Assembly (NCBI RefSeq): GCF_000710035.2
Contig: NZ_JMJJ01000017.1
Span: 1-64,000, forward strand
Length of the DNA: 64,000 bases
Reading direction: 5' to 3'
DNA from: Pantoea ananatis LMG 2665
Lineage (GTDB): Bacteria; Pseudomonadota; Gammaproteobacteria; Enterobacterales; Enterobacteriaceae
Shown here piece after piece: positions 1-7,518 of this stretch. The first letter of the stretch is position 1. Each line of letters begins with the position of its first letter. Below the pieces are notes generated by a model. The model was not told where the DNA came from. It was given only the letters and a program-made list of their open reading frames with translations, and searched no databases. Position numbers and translations under genes: made by a program.

Positions 1-403
1 CGCGGATTCTGGACAGCATTGCGCTGTTTCGTGGATATCCTGCGACGATAAGAACCGATCAGGGCCCGGAATTTACCTGCCGCGCGCTGGATCAATGGGC
101 CTTTGAACATAGTGTTGAGCTGCGCTTAATCCAGCCAGGCAAGCCAACTCAAAACGGATTTATTGAGAGTTTTAACGGTCGCTTTCGGGATGAATGCCTG
201 AATGAGCACTGGTTCAGCGATGTTCTTCATGCCCGGAAAATCATTAATGACTGGCGGCAGGACTATAACGAGTCCAGACCTCATTCATCGCTGAATTATC
301 AGACGCCATCTGAATTTGCAGCAGGCTGGCGAAACGGGAAACATGAAGAAAAACCCACCGACATTACTAACTGAAGGTTGTATCTAATACTGGGGGCGGG
401 TCA
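1..403 (+). mobile_element. IS3-family insertion sequence, right (3') part only
   Basis: Only the 3' end of the element lies in the window. It carries the C-terminal part of an OrfB-type DDE transposase (3-374) followed by about 29 bp of non-coding DNA. That DNA ends in GGGGGCGGGTCA around 392-403, ending in CA as IS3-family right inverted repeats do. The sequence beyond it turns abruptly AT-rich, fitting an element boundary. The left end, the inverted-repeat partner and any target-site duplication cannot be checked here. Confidence 0.7.
3..374 (+). CDS. IS3-family transposase OrfB, C-terminal fragment (5' end outside window)
   Basis: The frame is open from the window edge to TGA at 372-374 and encodes about 123 residues of the integrase (rve) core. 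Two hallmarks are visible: the second catalytic Asp in RTDQGPEF and the catalytic Glu in IESFNGRFRDE, with a spacing typical of the DDE domain of IS3 OrfB. The NESRPHSSLNYQTPSEF tail is the usual end of these transposases. OrfB, made by frameshifting as OrfAB, cuts and joins IS ends. Whether the element is intact depends on sequence upstream of the window. Confidence 0.85.
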   Translation, partial: RILDSIALFRGYPATIRTDQGPEFTCRALDQWAFEHSVELRLIQPGKPTQNGFIESFNGRFRDECLNEHWFSDVLHARKIINDWRQDYNESRPHSSLNYQTPSEFAAGWRNGKHEEKPTDITN

Positions 404-441
404 TCACCACCACGAATTGGACTCATGTAAAATATGACATT

Positions 442-726
442 TCATTTGTTCATTCCTACAATAAACTGTGAGCAATTTGATGCTTTAGAAGCAGAGCTCA
501 ATTTATCTTTACTTAGTTCGAATGCTTTTGCTGCTCTTGAATCACCTAATTTTACTTTGGTCAACCTACCTAACTCTTCAATACTCTCCGAGTTAATCAG
601 ATTTTTTTCTACAGCGGTGTTAAGCAAAGTACATGTGGCATTTATGGTATTATATTTTGAAATATAGATGTTATCGATAAAAACACCAATTAACAAACCC
701 AAAAATAAGGCTATAGCAACTTTCAT
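442..726 (-). CDS. Small exported or membrane-anchored hypothetical protein, 94 aa
   Basis: No family was recognised. The ATG is preceded by an AGGA ribosome-binding site 7 nt upstream. The N-terminus (Lys2, then a hydrophobic stretch of about 16 residues) looks like an uncleaved signal anchor or signal peptide. It is followed by a polar, Lys/Ser-rich helical region with two cysteines (around residues 32 and 84) that could form a disulfide in the periplasm. The gene is as AT-rich as the next three genes and unlike the IS on its right-hand strand neighbour, suggesting it arrived with them. An opposite-strand ORF (434-667) overlaps but lacks a comparable start signal. Confidence 0.5.
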   Translation of the reverse strand: MKVAIALFLGLLIGVFIDNIYISKYNTINATCTLLNTAVEKNLINSESIEELGRLTKVKLGDSRAAKAFELSKDKLSSASKASNCSQFIVGMNK

Positions 727-975
727 TTTTAATTCCTAGTTAGATAACGTCATTGAAAAAGGTTGATCAGTTTAATGGCTATTTACAATGACAAAAACTT
801 AAAAAAACATACTAACATATAAAATTAAAACTAGATTGATCTTTGTCATAAAAAACAAATCTAAAAAAACAAATAGCAACCAATAGAATTGGTCAATACT
901 TTTATTCCAATGATTATTTTTTGAATTACATATAAAAGCAGTAATAACAAAGGTTATATTTTCACATTAGAATTC

Positions 976-1671
976 TCATCCAACACCGTTACGTTTTGCT
1001 AAAGAATATAACTCAATAAGATTAGAACATTTCAATTTACTCATTAGCCTACTTTTGTAGGTGCTAACAGTTTTATTGCTTATGTTCATAGAGCCCGCAA
1101 TTTGTACATTATCTTCCCCATTTAGAATAAGATTGAAAACTTTAAACTCTTGAGTGGATAATGATTGCAACCTTGCTTGCTCGGAAGTTATGTTGCCTAT
1201 AAAACAACCAGCAGAAAATGGAAAGTAACTATAGCCATTCGTAGCAGCTTTAATTGCATGAATAAGATTAATGATGTCATTTTTTTTACTAACAAAAGCA
1301 TTAGCACCTACATCAGCTCCACGTTTACCATAAACCAAGTCATTTTTAGCAGACATTACAACTATTATATTTTGGAAGTTTTTTTTTCTGAGTTTTTCTA
1401 CTACATCTATCCCATTTATTATTGGAATATCTTCATCAATAATGACTATATCTGGTTGAATTGTAGTTATTTTCCTTAAAGCACTAATGCCATCCCGAGC
1501 TTCAGAAATGATAGTTATTTCATGTTTTTCTAAGATATTCCTCACAGCCATTCTTTCTAAAGGATGATCGTCGATTATCATCGCCTTTAAAGTGCCTAGA
1601 TTCACTTTTTTATTATTTTCTATGCATTCTAATAACTTGGTCATATTTTGATATCTCAATTTTTTCACCAT
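976..1671 (-). CDS. LuxR/FimZ-type response regulator (REC + HTH), 231 aa
   Basis: This is a two-component response regulator of the NarL/FixJ class. An N-terminal extension of about 28 residues precedes a receiver domain: acidic pair IIDDHPL, phospho-acceptor Asp in DIVIIDEDIP, Ser in VVMSAK and the conserved Lys in FVSKKND. The C-terminus is a LuxR-type helix-turn-helix (LSTQEFKVFNLI...NISNKTVSTYKSRLMSKL). The FVSKxND...GYSYFP region resembles FimZ and BvgA, regulators of fimbriae and surface properties. No histidine kinase is nearby, so it is an orphan here. A weak ribosome-binding site leaves the start uncertain, and the 28-residue extension may not all be translated. The target genes are unknown; the flanking AT-rich operon is one possibility. 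Confidence 0.8.
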   Translation of the reverse strand: MVKKLRYQNMTKLLECIENNKKVNLGTLKAMIIDDHPLERMAVRNILEKHEITIISEARDGISALRKITTIQPDIVIIDEDIPIINGIDVVEKLRKKNFQNIIVVMSAKNDLVYGKRGADVGANAFVSKKNDIINLIHAIKAATNGYSYFPFSAGCFIGNITSEQARLQSLSTQEFKVFNLILNGEDNVQIAGSMNISNKTVSTYKSRLMSKLKCSNLIELYSLAKRNGVG

Positions 1672-1938
1672 TTATACATAGTATGGCTTATTAATTAAAA
1701 TATTTATTAAAATTTCCAATTAAGAATTTAATGCGTTAACTATTTGTTTAACTTATCAAGAATCCTAGCATTTATTTAAAACAAAAATATTTATAATTTA
1801 AACAAGTTAATTATAACCTTATCATTTGAATTAACAAAAAATTCAAAAAATCTTTGATTCTTTCACACTAGTACCCACTGTTCAAAAAGAGGGGATTTGT
1901 CATTCACACTATTTTTAAATGGTGTTAGTTAAGAGTGG

Positions 1939-1965
1939 AAACTTCGCCAAAAAATGGCGAAGTTT
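1939..1965. terminator. Hairpin between response regulator and decarboxylase operon
   Basis: An 11-bp perfect inverted repeat, AAACTTCGCCA / TGGCGAAGTTT, is separated by 5 nt. A/T tracts follow on both sides, so it could terminate transcription of the decarboxylase gene (minus strand). Confidence 0.6.
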
Positions 1966-2031
1966 ATTTAAGTGAATTTTTATAAAATAAAAAGACAAGT
2001 AGAGTGAAATGTTTTTCGTTTATGAGTTTAA

Positions 2032-3303
2032 TTAATTTCTTTTAATCCTTGCTAATGCAGAATTAACAGGGATATTATCACTTTCTAATCCTGGCGTCTG
2101 ACCACGTAAGTTGAAATCCAACTCGACCTCTGGTCTGAAAATTAAACAGTGTGTCGAGCCGCCAAAATGAAACATACCTAATTGATCGCCCTTTTTAACA
2201 TGCTGCCCCTCATAGACTGTTATCTCACAAGTCGATACTTCAGCCATACCAACTGCCATAAAACACATTAATCCAATCTCTGGATTGTCAGATTCGATAA
2301 AAATTAATGCACGTGTTGCGACTTCAGTAATATATCCTTGAGATCGATTTGGACCTGCTTCATCCTCATCAGCAAATAATGTCTCAGAATAGTAAGTCCC
2401 ATCGATAATTTTAGTTTTAAAAATTCTTCCTGATACAGGAGAATGCCATCTGTGATAACTCAATGCACTCAAAAAAGCCTGATAGATAGTCCCACCTGTA
2501 AAAAACTCTACCAAGGGATCATTATTCATCATAAATTGTAAGGCATAAGGCTGTGACTTAATCCAAAATTTATCCAAATTATTTACATTATGGGCAATTC
2601 GATAAGGTGCTGATTCACACGCATTAACAATTACATCATCATTGTTTGGCTCTTCTACAGGCCGTACTCCTTCACGAAATTTTCTAGTGAAAAAATCATC
2701 CCAAGATTTAAATCCATGATTATCAAGTGTTGGATCGCAAATGAATTCATCTACAAAACATGGCATTGCTTTTTTAGCATCTTCACCAAACCATCCGCTT
2801 CGTGGATGAGTATTCAAAACCGAAGTGCTTTCTGGAGAACGTAAATAAACAGCCCACTGATTAAGGATGTTTTTAATATGGTAGTTTATTTTTTCATCTA
2901 AAAATGCATTCCATCCACCTTGAGTATACATTGACCAGTTAAAAATTGCATTAAAAGGAAATCCTACTAACCCTGACTCATCGAACTCTGGAGCATGAGT
3001 CAAGATAGCATTAATCAAACTAAGCATATGTTGATAATCACGGATTTGAGGTAAACCTGATGGTGAATATGAATGTTTCTTATCTTTGCTGACCTGTTCA
3101 AACATCATTGAAAAAAACATGTAAGCTTTAGGGTCTTTCTCAATAAAATTTTTAAATTCCTCAACACATGGTAACAATGGGTCATTACTAACTTCTGCTT
3201 TTGAAATGATCTTCAACATCCAGTTTCGCAGAGTAAGCTGATCTGATGGCATCCATTTACCAATAGTAAATGTTCTGTTGCATGGTTTATTTAATGAAGT
3301 CAT
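2032..3303 (-). CDS. PSD-family (pyruvoyl-type) decarboxylase, 423 aa
   Basis: The protein belongs to the phosphatidylserine decarboxylase superfamily, whose members cleave themselves before a serine to form a pyruvoyl cofactor. The C-terminus carries GGST, with Ser383 as the predicted cleavage residue, and the family His motif is seen as YHRWH (His284, His287). It is longer than bacterial lipid PSDs (about 300 aa) and has an extra N-terminal domain of about 190 residues, like the PsiD/tryptophan-decarboxylase-type relatives. Where lipid PSDs have Asp-Gly, this protein reads ACESAPYR. It sits 45 bp downstream of an amino-acid antiporter gene. The inference is that it decarboxylates a free amino acid imported by that antiporter, rather than a phospholipid. 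The substrate cannot be read from sequence. Confidence 0.8.
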   Translation of the reverse strand: MTSLNKPCNRTFTIGKWMPSDQLTLRNWMLKIISKAEVSNDPLLPCVEEFKNFIEKDPKAYMFFSMMFEQVSKDKKHSYSPSGLPQIRDYQHMLSLINAILTHAPEFDESGLVGFPFNAIFNWSMYTQGGWNAFLDEKINYHIKNILNQWAVYLRSPESTSVLNTHPRSGWFGEDAKKAMPCFVDEFICDPTLDNHGFKSWDDFFTRKFREGVRPVEEPNNDDVIVNACESAPYRIAHNVNNLDKFWIKSQPYALQFMMNNDPLVEFFTGGTIYQAFLSALSYHRWHSPVSGRIFKTKIIDGTYYSETLFADEDEAGPNRSQGYITEVATRALIFIESDNPEIGLMCFMAVGMAEVSTCEITVYEGQHVKKGDQLGMFHFGGSTHCLIFRPEVELDFNLRGQTPGLESDNIPVNSALARIKRN

Positions 3304-3348
3304 TTTATATCCTTTTTTTAAAGTGTATTAAGTTATACTTACTCTATA

Positions 3349-4833
3349 TTAATTATATATGCCCGGCATTTGGCCAGTAAATAGCATATATAAACTTACA
3401 AGCGCCGCCATTAATAGAACTACTACTATTACCTTTTCCTTATTAGTAAATAAAGCCTCGGAACTTCCCTGCTCTTTACGTGCCCATATATAAACTATTA
3501 GCCCAACAGAATAAATGACACACCCCAATAGAATATATGAAACGCCTGCAGCATAAATTAGCCAAATGCCATATAAAGTAGCCAGCACACCAGTAATTAT
3601 TGCGTTGCAAAAAGTATATTTAGTACTTCCATTTGTTTCTTTTTTGAAAGATAGCTTACACAGAAATGCTGATGACCCTATGTATGCAGGAAGAATAACA
3701 ACACCTGTAATGGAAAGCATTACCTTCCATGCATTTGTTGAGAAAAATACTAGTATCATTGCTGCCTGCATAACAATTGTTGAAACCCATAATGCGTTCG
3801 AGGCAACTCCATTATTATTTAATTTTGAAAAAAACTTAGGAAAAGTGCCGTCTTTTGCACACGCCCAGGGAAGCTCAGCCACAAGGAGAGTCCAGACCAG
3901 CCAGGATGAAAGCAGGGCAATAATTACTCCTAAATTAATGAAAACAGAACCCCATTCACCCACCATAGCACTCAATATTGCTGCTGTTGATGGAGGTGAC
4001 ATTGACGCTAATTCACCCTGGGAAAATACACCGAATGGTAAAACACTTACTAAAATAAATAAAATTGTCGATATTACAAAACCTAAGATTGTTGCACGAC
4101 TTACTGTTCGACCATCAGTTTTATCTGACATCACCACAGCACTTTCAATCCCTATATACATCCATAACGTTACTAGCATTGTGCTTTTCACTTGTTCAAA
4201 CAAGTTCCCTAGTGGGATGTCATGTAATGCACTGTTCCTTAACTGGCCCCAGAAATCCGTTCCGAAATGTTGGTAATATATTGAACCCACAGCCAAAACA
4301 ATTATAAAAAACGTTATAGGAATAAATTTGGCAACAGTACCAATGATATTTAAAACTGAGATTCCTTTTACACCCCGCATTACTAATATACTAAGTGACC
4401 ATATAATTATTGAAGCCACAGTCACAGCCTGCCATGTATTACCACCTTTAAAGTAGGGAGGGAAAAAATAATTGAGAGCATCCATTAGTAACACAGCATA
4501 GCCAACATTGCCAAACGCTGCTGACATCCAGTATCCCCACGCTATGAGGAATCCGCTCAACTTGCCGAAACCAGCTCGAGAATACATGTATATGCCAGAT
4601 TTCATTTCAGGATGAAAATCTGCAAGCATTTGAAATGTCCTGGCTATAAAAAAAACCCCCAGACTTGTTATAATCCAAGCAATCAGAATCGCCCCTAGGC
4701 CTGCTGATTGAGCCATGCTCTGTGGTGTGTTATAAACTCCTCCCCCAAACATTGCACTGATTACAAGCAAGGTCATTGCAAGCACGCCTATTTGTTTTTT
4801 GTGAGGTGTTTTTTTTTGGTTAGTAACTGCCAT
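3349..4833 (-). CDS. APC-family amino acid/amine antiporter, 494 aa
   Basis: This inner-membrane transporter belongs to the amino acid-polyamine-organocation superfamily, basic amino acid/polyamine antiporter branch (ArcD/YdgI-like). The start of the APA fold is clear: a conserved first membrane helix region with SAMFGGGVYNTP (residues about 26-37) and then about 12 hydrophobic segments. It is the first gene of a two-gene unit with the PSD-family decarboxylase. This layout is that of classical decarboxylase/antiporter systems (GadC, AdiC, CadB, PotE), which swap substrate for decarboxylated product and consume a proton. The gene is AT-rich, unlike most of the window. The substrate is not predictable; the resemblance to arginine/ornithine antiporters is general only. 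Confidence 0.82.
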   Translation of the reverse strand: MAVTNQKKTPHKKQIGVLAMTLLVISAMFGGGVYNTPQSMAQSAGLGAILIAWIITSLGVFFIARTFQMLADFHPEMKSGIYMYSRAGFGKLSGFLIAWGYWMSAAFGNVGYAVLLMDALNYFFPPYFKGGNTWQAVTVASIIIWSLSILVMRGVKGISVLNIIGTVAKFIPITFFIIVLAVGSIYYQHFGTDFWGQLRNSALHDIPLGNLFEQVKSTMLVTLWMYIGIESAVVMSDKTDGRTVSRATILGFVISTILFILVSVLPFGVFSQGELASMSPPSTAAILSAMVGEWGSVFINLGVIIALLSSWLVWTLLVAELPWACAKDGTFPKFFSKLNNNGVASNALWVSTIVMQAAMILVFFSTNAWKVMLSITGVVILPAYIGSSAFLCKLSFKKETNGSTKYTFCNAIITGVLATLYGIWLIYAAGVSYILLGCVIYSVGLIVYIWARKEQGSSEALFTNKEKVIVVVLLMAALVSLYMLFTGQMPGIYN

Positions 4834-5552
4834 AGTCCGCCCTTGATGTTGAAATATTAAAAGCCATTTTATTGGGGAAATTTTAATTTAAAATGAGATT
4901 GCACTACCATTTATGTAGCAGCTTTCTTATAGTTGTAAGAAGGTAATCTAAAAATCGGAAATTTATTTTTTATCTATTTGGATATTTTGAATCCATTTAA
5001 AAATTACTCTTTTTTTATTTTAAAAGTATTCCACGTGCCAGTTAAATGCCTTTTGGCTCAAAATTCGCGCACTATTGAAATGTCAAAATTGTTTTTTCCG
5101 TTAAAGTAACGAGTTAATTCCATAAAATAATTTTTTGATTATTACATTTACTTATAACAGTTTACTTGCATTTCAGAGACCAAATTGGTTGCAATTTTTT
5201 AATCAAAAAATTATTTTAGCGCTGCAATCCTTAATATATATTTTTAACAATTCCTTAGATGCCACTTGATTACATTATATATCTCTTTGACTGACTTTTT
5301 AATATCAATTGTAGCCGGACTATAAATTGTGATTTTTTATATCATTTTTTAATTAAAGCCTACTAATAACCAGTTCCTGATTAATAAAAATCGGTTTTTC
5401 AATGGTTTGACTTAGATAATTAACATTCTCACCATTCCAAACTCATAGCCCTTCGTCAGTAAGAGTAGGTCGATTATTGGCGGAAATTTCACCTAATTGA
5501 AATTGTGAACTCTGTACCCTTACACCGCCAATGATGGTGCCCTAAACGCGAG
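4834..5552. other. AT-rich intergenic stretch without recognisable gene
   Basis: This is about 720 bp of very AT-rich DNA between the divergently placed antiporter start (4833) and the lox-like site. It must hold the promoter of the antiporter-decarboxylase unit, but I could not settle on a single promoter. No ORF with a credible ribosome-binding site is seen. Composition changes towards the window average near 5450. Confidence 0.5.
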
Positions 5553-5586
5553 TTAACTTCATATAATTGACCTTATATGAAGTTAG
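5553..5586 (+). repeat. lox-like recombination site upstream of the Cre homologue
   Basis: This is a near-perfect palindrome with the exact layout of loxP: two 13-bp arms around an asymmetric 8-bp spacer. The left arm is TTAACTTCATATA, the spacer ATTGACCT and the right arm TATATGAAGTTAG. The inner 12 bp of each arm match perfectly as inverted repeats, or 13 bp around a 6-bp centre when the outer spacer bases are counted in. The left arm differs from the loxP arm ATAACTTCGTATA at only two positions. It lies 173 bp upstream of a gene encoding a Cre-like recombinase. Only one copy is present in the window. Confidence 0.88.
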
Positions 5587-5680
5587 GATCCGGCAGCGAA
5601 TCCCTGTATCATGGGATCCGGTCTGAAGATCACAACCGCGCATGAAATCTTCAGGCCTGTGTGAACAAATTAACAGGCAT

Positions 5681-5737
5681 CGCTACGTAAAATCTGCAGG
5701 GTTTCTCCCCTGCTTCTCTTACAGAATTCACGTAGCG
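5681..5737. repeat. 57-bp imperfect palindrome, copy 1 (upstream of cre-like gene)
   Basis: The outer arms are CGCTACGTAAA and TTCACGTAGCG (one mismatch). The element is the same length as, and clearly related to, a second copy at 7429-7485: both share the outer arms, a central CCCCTGC and a right part CAGAATTCACGTAGC. It lies just before the ribosome-binding site of the recombinase gene and could form a hairpin in its leader. Confidence 0.7.
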
Positions 5738-5758
5738 CTGTCTCCTGAAAGGATAAAA

Positions 5759-6844
5759 ATGGACGATTTCAGACCACATTTACCCGTATCTGATGCTCAG
5801 CTGCCCGGCCAGGCTGACGTGGTGGCGCAGCTCCAGGCGTTTGTTCAGGACCGAGAGGCCTTTTCTGACAATACCTGGCGGCAGCTGCTCAGCGTGATGC
5901 GGATCTGCGCCGGCTGGGCGAAGGAGTACGGCCGCACCTTTCTGCCCATGAAACCCGAATGCCTGCGTGATTATCTTATGTGGCTGCAGGCAAACGGACG
6001 GGCATCTTCGACTATAGGTACACACCTCGCTCTTATCAGCATGTTACACCGTAACGCAGGGCTGACTCCTCCCCATGCTTCACCCTTAGTTTTTCGGGCA
6101 ATGAAGAAAATTAGCCGGACTGCTGTGGTTAGTGGCGAGCGCACAGGCCAGGCAATACCCTTTCGTCTGACCGATCTTCTCACGCTTGATACCAGATGGT
6201 CGGGGTCAGATTCTCTGCAGCACCAGCGCGACCTGGCATTTTTACACGTGGGCTATTCCACACTGCTTCGGGTGAGCGAACTGGGACGTCTCCGCGTACG
6301 TGATGTTTCACATGCTTCAGACGGAAGAATTGTGCTGGATGTCGGCTGGACGAAAACCATTGTGATGACCGGGGGGCTTATCAAAGGACTGGGCGCACTT
6401 TCAACGCAACGCCTGAGAGAATGGCTGAACGCGTCGGGCCTGATTAACGAGCCTGATGCCTTTATATTCTCCCCCGTTCACCGCACCAATCGAGCGAAAA
6501 TCAGTACCGACAGGCCGCTTTCCACACGTGCAATGGAAGATATTTTTGCCCGCGCCTGGCACGAGGCGGGTCCCGCTGCGGATGTTAAACCCAATAAAAA
6601 CCGGTACCGGGGATGGTCAGGACACAGTACCCGAGTGGGTGCTGCCATCGACATGGCCACAAAAAAATACAGTACTGTACAGATTATGCAGGAAGGCACC
6701 TGGAAAAAGGCAGAAACTGTGATGCGCTATATCCGGCATGTTGATGCTCATGCAGGCGCCATGGTTGATTTTATGGATGGATGCACATGTGGTCAGTTGA
6801 AAGGCCAATACTCACAAATCGTTTTCTGTCCCACAGTCGCTTGA
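5759..6844 (+). CDS. Cre-type tyrosine site-specific recombinase, 361 aa
   Basis: This is a tyrosine recombinase closely similar to P1 Cre throughout, not just in the catalytic core. The N-terminal core-binding domain (DREAFSDNTW...LLSV, RDYLMWLQANG, SMLHRNAGL) follows Cre motif by motif. All catalytic residues are present: Arg171, Lys199, His289, Arg292, Trp315 and Tyr324. The last four have the same numbers as in Cre when the ATG at 5759 is used. That ATG has an AAAGGA ribosome-binding site, so it is preferred over an upstream in-frame ATG at 5642. About 20 residues extend beyond the Cre C-terminus. With the lox-like site upstream, it most likely resolves multimers of this replicon. It resembles the Panto/pox-type pair described from Pantoea (from memory, unchecked). 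Confidence 0.93.
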   Translation: MDDFRPHLPVSDAQLPGQADVVAQLQAFVQDREAFSDNTWRQLLSVMRICAGWAKEYGRTFLPMKPECLRDYLMWLQANGRASSTIGTHLALISMLHRNAGLTPPHASPLVFRAMKKISRTAVVSGERTGQAIPFRLTDLLTLDTRWSGSDSLQHQRDLAFLHVGYSTLLRVSELGRLRVRDVSHASDGRIVLDVGWTKTIVMTGGLIKGLGALSTQRLREWLNASGLINEPDAFIFSPVHRTNRAKISTDRPLSTRAMEDIFARAWHEAGPAADVKPNKNRYRGWSGHSTRVGAAIDMATKKYSTVQIMQEGTWKKAETVMRYIRHVDAHAGAMVDFMDGCTCGQLKGQYSQIVFCPTVA

Positions 6845-7428
6845 TCATCAAGCATGATTGGGAGCTTCTATTTTACCGCTTATACGTTATATTTGTTTTT
6901 AACAGCTTCAAGACTGTATGGTAATAAAAAATCACAGGCGACAGTTGATGCCTGCCAAGGTGAACTGCCCACATGGCGCCAGTCGCCCTGCGCCGCCGGT
7001 TATGTTATGGCAGTTTCAGCCTTTCCCGGCCCTCACCCTCAAAAGTCAAACCCGCTCACCGCCGTACGAGAGCCACTGTACGCCGTCAAAGTATTCGCGA
7101 CAATAAGGGTGGCGTTCTGAGGCCTGATAGTCATCCTGAGCAGCCTTGCGACTTCGGCGCAGACCGCTCAAAAGGTCAATATCCCGGCCTGGAAATGTGA
7201 ACCTGCCCAAGTGGCGTTTCAGCGGACTGATACGCAAGTGCCGCCTGACCACTGACCTATCTTGATGGCAACAGCACGACTGTAACGAGCTCACTCAGGA
7301 GAGGATCATATAATCCTTCCCACTAGACTGCAAAACTGGCTGGTTATGATGCACTCCAGCTCAGGATCGCAGACTTACTTATCTAACCTGCGTCCCCTCT
7401 GGACCTGAAGCCCGTTAATCACCGGGCG
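6845..7428. other. Intergenic region downstream of the recombinase
   Basis: This is about 580 bp with several overlapping short ORFs on both strands, none with a good start signal. The minus-strand ORF 7046-7294 (82 aa) has a protein-like composition in its second half, with aromatic and charged residues such as YCREYFDGVQWLSYG. It may be the remnant of a gene, but no family was recognised. Confidence 0.35.
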
Positions 7429-7485
7429 CGCTACGTGAAAACTGGCGCACAGAACCCCTGCGGGTTATGCAGAATTCACGTAGCA
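7429..7485. repeat. 57-bp imperfect palindrome, copy 2
   Basis: This is a direct-repeat partner of 5681-5737 at the same length. The outer arms GCTACGTGAA / TTCACGTAGC form a perfect 10-bp inverted repeat. It lies 34 bp beyond the stop codon of the minus-strand chemoreceptor gene, so it could also act as that gene's terminator hairpin. The two copies enclose the recombinase gene. Confidence 0.7.
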
Positions 7486-7518
7486 TTGCCTGCTTACCCC
7501 CCTCACATCGGGGCATGC

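Noticed and set aside
434..667. Plus-strand 77-aa ORF
   Set aside because: Antisense to the 442-726 gene, no ribosome-binding site and no protein-like pattern; the minus-strand frame has a signal anchor and AGGA.
5642..5758. 39-residue N-terminal extension of the recombinase
   Set aside because: Residue numbering matches Cre only from the ATG at 5759, which has the ribosome-binding site; the extension spans the palindromic element.
5681..7485. 57-bp repeats considered as integron attC sites
   Set aside because: Length is in the attC range, but the GTTRRRY/RYYYAAC core sites are absent and the enzyme between them is Cre-like, not an integron integrase.
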